DNA of 16,446 nucleotides, from assembly GCA_035502515.1 (NCBI GenBank), contig DATJUH010000312.1, positions 1 through 16,446 of the forward strand. The letters run 5' to 3'. The translations under genes and the position numbers were made by a program. Positions 6,786 through 14,800 of the stretch are shown here, one piece after another (the stretch's first letter is position 1; every line of letters starts with the position of its first letter). The stretch comes from Fen-671 sp035502515. Lineage in GTDB: Bacteria; Actinomycetota; Acidimicrobiia; Acidimicrobiales; Palsa-688. Under the pieces are notes generated by a model. It was not told where the DNA came from, searched no databases, and saw only the letters and a list, made by a program, of their open reading frames with translations.

Positions 6786-7673
6786 GTGCACATCCTCAGG
6801 TACCGTCAGCCAGGGTCAAGCCGGGAGCTCGTAGGCGCGTTCGACGGCGGGCGCGTCACAGAGGTCCCCGCCGGTTCGCTGGCGGAATTGTGGTCGCTCC
6901 GGCTCCCTTCGCTCCGGCGCCTGGTCGAGGAGGCCGGCGGCCTGGGCGCACCGCTCGAGGAAGTCGAGGTGCTGGCACCGGTCGACGGGCGCACGGAGGT
7001 CTGGGCGTGCGGCGTCACCTACGAGATTTCGCGCGAGGCGCGTGTAGAGGAGAGCGAGCGGTCCAAGGACGCCTACGAACTCGTATATGAAGCCGAACGG
7101 CCCGAGCTTTTCTTCAAGTCGGCGGCGTGGCGGGTGGTGGGCGACGGCGGCGCGGTGGCCATCCGGTCGGACTCGACGCTGGACGTGCCCGAGCCCGAGG
7201 TGGCGCTGGTAGTCAATGCCTTCGGGGAGATCGTCGGTTATACGGTGTGCGACGACGTGTCGTCGCGTTCCATCGAAGGCGAGAACCCCCTTTACCTGCC
7301 TCAGGCAAAGATCTATCTGGGCAGCTGTGCTCTCGGCCCGATGATCCGCCCGGTGTGGGAGGTGGCCGACCCCTACGCCCTGCAGATCGAACTGACGATC
7401 CGGCGCGATGGAGCGGTGGCCTGGCACGGGACCGCCAGCACGGCCCAGTTGCACCGGAAGTACGAGGACCTCGTCGGCTATCTCATGCGAGCCGACGTGC
7501 ACCCGGACGGTGTCGTCCTCTCGACGGGTACGTGCCTGGTGCCTCCGGCCCCGTTCAGCCTCGAAGCCGGCGACCTCGTGGAGATCGGTATCGACCAGAT
7601 CGGTACGTTGACCACCGAGGTTGTGCGCGGCCTCGACGCCGCTCAGCGGGAAACGAGAAAGTCAACTACCTGA
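6786..7673 (+). CDS. FAH-family protein, probable 2-keto-3-deoxy-D-arabinonate dehydratase
   Basis: This is a 295-residue fumarylacetoacetate-hydrolase-fold enzyme. The sequence tracks the archaeal KdaD type (2-dehydro-3-deoxy-D-arabinonate dehydratase, which makes 2-oxoglutarate semialdehyde in oxidative pentose degradation) rather than a generic FAH lyase. Shared features are EVWACGVTYE (71-80), ERPELFFKSA, AIRSDS, PEPEVALVVN, GYTVCDDVSSRSIEGENPLY and LPQAKIYLGSCALGP. The metal-site acids E136, E138 and D157 keep the spacing I recall for KdaD (E143/E145/D164). GTG 6786 is preceded by GGAAGGGA with a suitable gap. It is divergent from the dehydrogenase remnant and isomerase, which fits a sugar-acid degradation locus. 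The FAH fold is secure; the dehydratase assignment is likely but rests on recalled similarity. No dehydratase or aldehyde dehydrogenase for the other pathway steps is in the window. Confidence 0.85.
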   Translation: MHILRYRQPGSSRELVGAFDGGRVTEVPAGSLAELWSLRLPSLRRLVEEAGGLGAPLEEVEVLAPVDGRTEVWACGVTYEISREARVEESERSKDAYELVYEAERPELFFKSAAWRVVGDGGAVAIRSDSTLDVPEPEVALVVNAFGEIVGYTVCDDVSSRSIEGENPLYLPQAKIYLGSCALGPMIRPVWEVADPYALQIELTIRRDGAVAWHGTASTAQLHRKYEDLVGYLMRADVHPDGVVLSTGTCLVPPAPFSLEAGDLVEIGIDQIGTLTTEVVRGLDAAQRETRKSTT

Positions 7674-7745
7674 ATTAATCGAGCTAATGCGCTAGGTGAA
7701 GAAGGCGCTACCGAGCGTTGCCGGCACAAAGTAAGGTCCGCTCAC

Positions 7746-8699
7746 GTGGAGACGGCTGTGCCGACCATAGAACTAGATGAGGTTCTGCCGCCAGGACAGG
7801 CGCTGGATGCCTCGGTGGTACATGCCGTCCAGGTCGCCGACCTGACAGTCGGCTATTCGCCGCGGCAAATCAAGGTCGACCCCGACCACGTCTCCGCCCT
7901 GGCCGACGTGGCCGACCGCCTCCCGCCGGTGGTGGTGGACGAGCGGACAATGACCGTCATAGACGGCGTGCACCGGCTGGAGGCGTACCGGAGCCTGGGC
8001 CGGAGCCACATACCCGCTGTATTGTTCCGCGGCAGCGAAATGGAAGCGTTGGTGATGGCGATCCAGGCGAATATCCAGCACGGGAAACCCCTCAGCCGCA
8101 CCGAACGCCAGGAAGCGGCCCGGGCCCTCCTTCTTCGTTGCTCTGACCGTTCCGACCGGTGGCTCGGGGACGTCTGTGGAGTTTCGCATACGACGGTGGC
8201 TGTGCTGCGCCGTTCTCTCAGCGCCGCAGACGCCAAGGTGAGGATGGGGCGCGACGGCCGCCGGCGTCCCGTTGACCCCTCCCCGGGGCAAGCAGCGGTG
8301 GCCCGGGTAATGGCTGAAAATCCGACGGCCAGCATCCGTCAGGCGGCCGGGGCCGCCGGTGTGGCTCCTTCCACCGTCCAGCGTGTCGCCGCCGGTCTGG
8401 CCCGGTCCGCAAATTCCTCCCTGATGGGAGCCACCTTGGCCGTCGGCGAGCCGACCCTAGGGCCGGGCGACAGCCTGATAGTGGACGTCGTCTCCCACTC
8501 GTCTCCGGAGGGCGCCGAGGCGGTGACGTGGCTGACCAGGACCGCCGTCAGCGTAGAGGACCTGCATACCCATCTGGCCAGCCTGCCTCTATCGCGCGTT
8601 TACCAGGTGGCGGATGAGTGCCGGCGACGGGCGAGCACGTGGGCGCAGATGGCCGACGCCCTCGAGGCCCGGGTCCGGCGCGGGTTGGCCGGCCTTTAA
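7746..8699 (+). CDS. StrR-like ParB-domain transcriptional regulator
   Basis: This is a 317-residue DNA-binding protein of the actinobacterial ParB/StrR/NovG type, pathway-specific activators often found in secondary-metabolite clusters. A ParB/Srx-like N-domain covers ~28-110, with RLPPVVVDERTMTVIDGVHR (58-77) and AIQANIQHGKPLSRTER, the family's ANI-x-HG-x-PLS motif. A helix-turn-helix follows at ~135-156 (WLGDVCGVSHTTVAVLRR), then the conserved linker RMGRDGRRRPVD (166-177). A second HTH-like segment spans ~196-215 (SIRQAAGAAGVAPSTVQRV). The C-terminal helix PLSRVYQVADECRRRA is shared with relatives. The start is GTG 7746, with AAGG a suitable distance upstream. No biosynthetic genes lie nearby. 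The neighbour is the giant RHS gene, convergent, so direct control of it is not demonstrated. True plasmid ParB is unlikely: no parA and the wrong architecture. Confidence 0.85.
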   Translation: METAVPTIELDEVLPPGQALDASVVHAVQVADLTVGYSPRQIKVDPDHVSALADVADRLPPVVVDERTMTVIDGVHRLEAYRSLGRSHIPAVLFRGSEMEALVMAIQANIQHGKPLSRTERQEAARALLLRCSDRSDRWLGDVCGVSHTTVAVLRRSLSAADAKVRMGRDGRRRPVDPSPGQAAVARVMAENPTASIRQAAGAAGVAPSTVQRVAAGLARSANSSLMGATLAVGEPTLGPGDSLIVDVVSHSSPEGAEAVTWLTRTAVSVEDLHTHLASLPLSRVYQVADECRRRASTWAQMADALEARVRRGLAGL

Positions 8700-8744
8700 C
8701 TGCTGACAGGCTCAGCGCGGTACTGGTCCCGCTCAGCTATAAGT

Positions 8745-8768
8745 GGCCGCCATGACGGACTGGCGGCC
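8745..8768. terminator. 8-bp perfect stem hairpin between convergent genes
   Basis: GGCCGCCA (8745-8752) and TGGCGGCC (8761-8768) pair perfectly around an 8-nt loop, 45 bp after the regulator's stop and ~115 bp beyond the stop of the giant minus-strand gene. The position between convergent genes suggests a shared terminator. There is no U-tract on either side, so it would be Rho-assisted or an actinobacterial tail-less hairpin. Confidence 0.4.
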
Positions 8769-8800
8769 CGGACATCGGCACGCCTGCCCGGAGGCCGTGA

Positions 8801-8891
8801 CCGCATCAGGAGGTGTCGCATCAGGAGGTGCCGCATCAGGAGGTGCCGCATCACGAGGTGACCGCATCAGAAGGTGCGGCATCAGAAGTTG
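8801..8891. repeat. 15-bp tandem repeat array, six copies, overlapping the stop of the RHS gene
   Basis: The plus-strand consensus is CCGCATCAGGAGGTG. Copies lie at 8801-8815, 8816-8830, 8831-8845, 8846-8860, 8861-8876 (one extra base) and 8877-8891. The first three are nearly identical; copies degrade rightward toward the gene, with one change in the fourth and several in the last two. The sixth copy forms the last codons and TGA (8882-8884) of the minus-strand gene. Each plus-strand unit holds a Shine-Dalgarno-like (A)GGAGGTG or a variant. A plus-strand open frame crosses the array, but it encodes only low-complexity sequence and I do not call it a gene. Confidence 0.9.
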
Positions 8892-11800
8892 CCCGAGTAA
8901 GAAAGTCCGACGTACGGCCGGAAGTGGCTCGGGAACTGGCTCAGGGAGCTCTCGGAGGTGCTGAGAGACTGCCCGTACAGGATCGTGTCGCTGCTCGGGA
9001 CCGAGCTCAACGGGAAGGGAAGCGGGGCGAACTGTGGGGCGTACGTCTGGATGCTCGGAGAGGGGGCGATGCCGATCGACAAGGCCCGGTAATAAAGATC
9101 GTGGGTCGAAATGTGGGTGTAGCCGGCACTGAGGCCAGGCTCGAACATGGGGACGGCGAAGCCGGGGCCGGTGGGCGGCGACGAGGGTGCGTTGAGCTGG
9201 AGCAAGTTGGGGGTGTCGTCGGGTGAAAGCGTCATGTTGCCGGGTCGCAGTGAGTCAAGCGGGTCGATCGAAGGGGCGAGCCCGATGGGCCCGGTCTGCA
9301 GGCCGAACCAGTTGAGGTCGCTCCGCAGCCCGGTGGCGCTCCCGAGGGAGAACCTCCCGCCGCCGATGCCCACGGGCGAAATCACCCTGACGGTGCCGCT
9401 CAAATCGTAGCCCGAGGCATCGAACTTCCCCGTCCCGCGGAAGGTGCCCAGGTGCAACCCGCCTATACCGGCCCAGCCCTTGAGCGAGAGCCTCCCTGCT
9501 CCTCCCGCCGAGGTGACATCGAGTTCGAAGCCGCCGATCTTGAGACCGGGCACGCGCACATCCCCGGTGACCGTGGCCTGGCCGGAGAACTGGCCCAGGG
9601 TCCCGGCGCTGAACGGCGCCGCCGTCGTGCCCCGGGCCTGAAGGTGGAGCCGGAAGTCGAAGGGGAACTGTTTGAACGTGGCCTGGCCCGAAAGCGACAG
9701 CGCCGAGGGCGTCCCGTCGCTGTGAGCAGCGGAGGCCCGGGCCTGAATTACCCCCGTGCCTCCGGTGATGTGCAGAGGAGGGATGGCCACGCCGACTTCT
9801 TGTACCTCGTGGTCGCCGGCTGGAAGCGGCAGCTGGGGTGGGTCGCTGACCCGGAACGGCCCGACGTCGGCCGAGGGCTGCTTTACCGGTAAAGATGGCG
9901 AGTTCGGGGTCAGTGGGACCACCGGGCCCTGTCCTGCCTGCCCCTGGCAGCCGGTGGGGTCGTTGGCGGCGACCGGGTTGCCGCGGACGTAGGCATACAG
10001 GTTGGTCCCGTCGACCGGCCCGGCGGGGTCGCAGCTGGTCCACCGGCCCAGCCACGGAGCGTAGTAACGGGCGGTGTGGTAGTAAAAGCCGGTCTCGGTG
10101 TCCCGTTCCTTACCGGTGTAGCGGTACCGCTTGAGACTGACTTCGGCCGCCGACCGGCCTCCCTGGAACGACGTGCTCCCGTACGGGAAGTACTCCTCGT
10201 AAGAAATGACGGCCGCCTTCGGGTCGAGCTCGAGCACGGCGCTGCCGATGAAGTTCGTCAATTGGTACCTTGCCGCCGGAGTTATGGGCGACGGCGGCGC
10301 CGACACGTCCACCGTCGTCGTCTCGACCAGGCAGACGCCATAATCGCCGGCACCGACGTGCAGGCTCTGACGTTCGAGAGCCACCGAACCGGTGGAGGAG
10401 TATTCCCGGTACACCTCATAAGGGCCGATATAAACCCGGTCACTGAAAAGCGAGCCATTGGCCAACTTATTGACCTTCTGCACCCGCCGGCCGGACTGGT
10501 CATAGGTGTAATTGGTGGTTGGCGGGCTGGCGGACGTGGCAGCCTGGCTGGTGGTCACCTGGAGCATGTTCTTCCAGTCCCACGCCATGGTGGGCAACTG
10601 AGGCATGCTCGTAATGTTGCCGTTGGCGTCGTACGAATAGCTCTCCCTGCTTGTGCCGACCATCGTCGACGTCAAGCGGTTGTTCGTCACCGGCGTTACC
10701 GGCTCGTCATAGTTAAATGTGCGTGCCCAGCTGCCTCTGGCCGCAGTGTGCGTCACCGACTGGAAATTCCCCACTGCGTCATAGGCGTACGTTTCCGTGT
10801 AATTTTGGACGGCCTGCGTGTCCGTCGGTAGCGGGACGCAAACCCTCGACGAATCGTCCCAAGTGGGCTGGGGCTGAGCCGCGCTGCTGACGAGCTCGCG
10901 CCCCGTCGCCTGGACGAGGCGATAGACGGCGTCGTACACATAGTCGCCGTCGGGCGTTACTACCTGGTTCGAGAAAAAGGTCGTCTGCTGGGCGGCGTCG
11001 GCGATGTGAGTGACGTTGCCGACGGAGTCGTAGGTGTAGGACAGGTCCTGGACGGGGCTGGGCCCCGATGGCCTGGTCGTCACCAGCTCGACGAGACGGA
11101 AGGTCTGCGGGTCGTATGTGTACGCACTTATGGCCCCGTTCCCGTAACTCACGGTCTGGCGCTGGCCTTTTGCGTCGTAAGATGCCGCGGTCACGAACGC
11201 GGTCGCCGTCGTCGCCCCCCTCAGGTGCACGTTTACCGCCGCGAGCAGGCTGCGTTCATTGTAAGTGGGCGTGGTGACGCTGGTGTCGGGAGTGGTGACC
11301 GTGGTTGGCCGGTGCAGGGCGTCGTAGCTCGTGGTGGTCGTGAATACTTCACTGGAAAGGGCCGGGCTTGCGCTCCAGTCGACGGCCGTATTGGCCACTG
11401 CCAGCAATTGGCGGCGGGCTGAAGTTGTATTGCCATCGAGGTCCCGCTGCCCGATGGTTGCTACTCCGGCGTCGTCAAAACTCTGGTAAGGGCTGCCCCT
11501 CAGGTTGAGGGCGGCGGCGTTGGCCAACGTTTCGCCATAAGTAGTCCTGGTGGTCACCCGTTGGCCGGCGGGCGCACCGGTGACCAGGACGGCGGCCGGT
11601 CGCCGGAGGGCGTCGTACTGCCAATCGGTCCGAACGCCGCGCCCGTCCCACGACGTCAACGGGCGCCCGTCAGCCGCCGGCAGCAGCCACCTTTGGCCGG
11701 AATCGGCGCTGTTGTGGTGGATCTCCGTGCCCGGCAGGGTGTAGTCCTGGGTCAGCACGCTGCGGCCGAGGGCGTCGGTCGTCGCTCGTACCCGGCCGTT

Positions 11801-14800
11801 TATGTCCAGTGTGAGGGTGGTCGTGTAGAGGCCGCCGGTGCCATTGTTGGCCGTTTTTCGAAAGGCGCGGCCAAGGGGGTCGTGGTCTTGCACCGCGGGT
11901 GTATTTGCCGATGCGGCCGCCTTTGACGACGCCGCTCGCTCCAGCGCACCCAGTGTCCCGCTCTGGCGCGTCGAGTACCACGTGCTGGTAAGCACACTGT
12001 CGACTTCGTCAAATGTGGTTACTTGCCAGGGGTCGAACTCGACCGTCCGGTACGTGCCATCGGGGTTGTCGACCCGTATGACGCGACCGAGGGGGTCGTA
12101 GCGAGTGATGGCGGTGACGCCCCATTGCACCAGATCCGCCTCGTCGTCATAGGCCGGGCTGCTGTCGAAGAAAGGCTCGTAGGACTTGACCGGGTTGCCT
12201 TTGTTGTCGTATATGGTCTTGCCGCTCCCGACCCATCGCGTCCCGGTTGATGCGAACTCGAGATGGCCCTCGGCATCGTAAACCAGCCCGCCATCGGTGC
12301 CGCGCGTCGGAGCCGGCCCGGCTTCGGCCTGGGCCTTGGCCATGGCCGTCCGCCCCAGCCCGTCCGTGTAGAGGTATGTCTCCACCCAGGGGGTGGTGGT
12401 CTCTTTATGGAATACCCGGGCCCGGGTATGCGCCCAAACAGGGGCCGGGTGCTGAACGTCACGGGCCGGGTTGCCGGCCCAGGTGCCGTACGCCGTCAGG
12501 TCATAGTCGAAGGTGGTGGTGGGGTCGTCCGTGGCGGAGGCCTCGTCGGTGGTGAGGTCGAGGTGGTCACCCTCGTCGCCCCCGCCGGTCGTCTCCTTTC
12601 CCATGACGGCTGTCGCTGTCACCTGGCCAAGCGCATCGAAGCGGCCTCCGGTGCGGTTCTGGTTGGCGTCCGTCACCAACCATGGTTGGAGAACTCTGTA
12701 ATTGACCTGGGCGGAAATCGTGTTTTCGAGCGCGTCCGTCGTACCCACCAGGGCAATGTCGTATTCCCACGTGAGTGTGGTGGTGCCCCCGAAGGGGTCG
12801 ACATGGCCCTGAGGGAGGTAGAAATGCCGGCCGGCGTAGGTGGCGTCCGGGCTGGCCGGTTCGGGAGAATAAAAGGCGCGGGCCGAAGGCGCCCACAAAT
12901 TACCGTCGGAATCGAGGTCGACGAAACCTCCGGCGCCGGTGGCCAAGGCGGTCACGGCCGCCGCAGTGCTCACGGCGGAGTAAACGTCGGTAATGATGTC
13001 CGGGGTTAGCGAGAGTTGATAATTCCGGTCGACCAGGGCCAGCGACTCGACCTGGCCTGCCGGCAACGGGCCGCTCAGGTCGTTGGCCCGGTACACCGTC
13101 CTGGCCCGGCCGGTCAACCTCTTTTGCGGCGTGGCCCCGGTCCCGGTCGAAGCGGAAGGTATTTCGGCCATTGTGGGGGCTTCCGCCGCCAGCGTCGCCA
13201 CCTGGAACAGGCCTCCCGCGGCCGCCGGCGTCACCCCCATCAGCTCGTACGAGCGGGTCTCGACAGGCAGGCCGATACGGTACCAATTGACTTCGTTGTC
13301 GACGTTGACCACGTCGTGCTCGGTATAAGTCACCAGGGCTGTGCCCTGCTGGGGGTAGCCGGGGCTCCGGCGCGGGTAAGCGACCCCGGCGGACTTGGTG
13401 ACCGTTCCGTACGGGTCCGTTTCCAGGACGAGGTTATGCGAGACCCTCGGGTCGGCGGGGCCCCGCTCGTAGTGGTAGGCGAGGGACTCGAGCTCTGAAG
13501 CGAAGACGCTCCCGTAACTGGGCCCGGACGGAGGCTGGAGGAGCTGTACCGAATAGCGGCTCTGGCTGACGGTATAAGGGTTGGCGGAATTGGCCTGGCC
13601 GTCCAGGGCATAAACTTCGGTGCGTATTGTCCGGCCGCGGAGCGCTCGGCAGGCCTCCCGCATTTCCTCGGGAGTACCATAGCCAGTGGTGGCAGCACCC
13701 ACGAAGTCGGTCCCGGCCAGGCCGGCGGCGTCGGGGTCGCCACTGAAGAATTCTTTGGCCAGTTCAGCCGCTATTTCCACGCCGTGTATGTAGGCTCCCG
13801 TGTTGACCCACGTGCGGGTCAGGACGGGCGGCAGGGTGAACTCGTCTCCGCTCCCCGTGCCTGTGCCCGTCAGGGTGCTTGCCACTGGCGGCGTGCCCGT
13901 GAACGTCCCCGTCCCGGAGGCGGACGGCACCAGGTCCGTGTCGGTTTGCTCTACCCTGGCAAAGCCCCTGAACTCCCTTTCGACATCGTCGAAATACCCA
14001 TGGTGGTAGCTGTAAGAGGCGGTCAGTTGCGCCCCCGTCACCACGTCGGCCACCCGCCGTTGCGCCACGACGTGTACCGGAAAGGCGAGGCGGGTCAGCC
14101 ATGGCTGCCCGGCCAGGAGATCTTCCACGTAGTACCGGGTGGACGTAGCGTACGTAAGGGTGGTCTCGCCGCCCATATTGTTCACCAGCGACGTGAGCAA
14201 ATGCGGCTTGACCCCACCCATGACGTCCATGTACCGCAATTGGCGTCCGTTGTCGCCCGGCAATGGCGACGACCAGACCAGGCAGGTGGTGCCCGTGCCC
14301 AGCAAATCAAGCGTCGTAACGGTGCTCATGTCTTCAACCGCGGGGAAGGTGCCGAGCACGGTGGGGGCCGTAAAACTGTTGCCCGACTGGTTGAACCAGA
14401 TCGTCACCCCGTCGGTGCCCACATAGGCCAGGTCGGCACAGCCTGAGCCGTCGATATCAGCCAGGTGGGCGCGGCGAGCGTCGAAGACGTCCGGGACGTC
14501 GAACCAGGGGGCGCCGTCCATCACCACCTTGGGCCCGAAGCGGCCAAAGCCGAGATTGGGCCAGTAACAGATCTCCCCGTTGCGCACCCTGACGAGGTCG
14601 GTCAGGCCGTCGCCGGACATATCGGCCAGGTATACCGACCAGTCGCCCTCGTCGAGGACCAGAGCCGGGCCGGCGTTTTCGTCCCGCGTCGTCGCCCGTC
14701 GCTGGGCCGGCCCGAAACCGTCTTCGGCCAGCCAGGGGAACCACGTGAAAGCGTCGTCCTCGGTGAGCAGGACGTCGGCCAGCCCGTCCCCGTTGAGGTC

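Noticed and set aside
7746..8699. Plasmid-partition ParB with a nearby parS or origin
   Set aside because: The domain layout and linker motifs fit StrR-like regulators. There is no parA, no parS-like palindrome and no replication gene in the window.
8801..8891. CRISPR array
   Set aside because: The 15-bp units abut directly with no spacers and there are no cas genes.
8743..8964. 73-residue plus-strand frame across the 15-bp repeats
   Set aside because: The product is mostly Ala-Ser-Gly repeats from the array and it runs into the antisense of the RHS gene. No convincing ribosome-binding site sits before its start.
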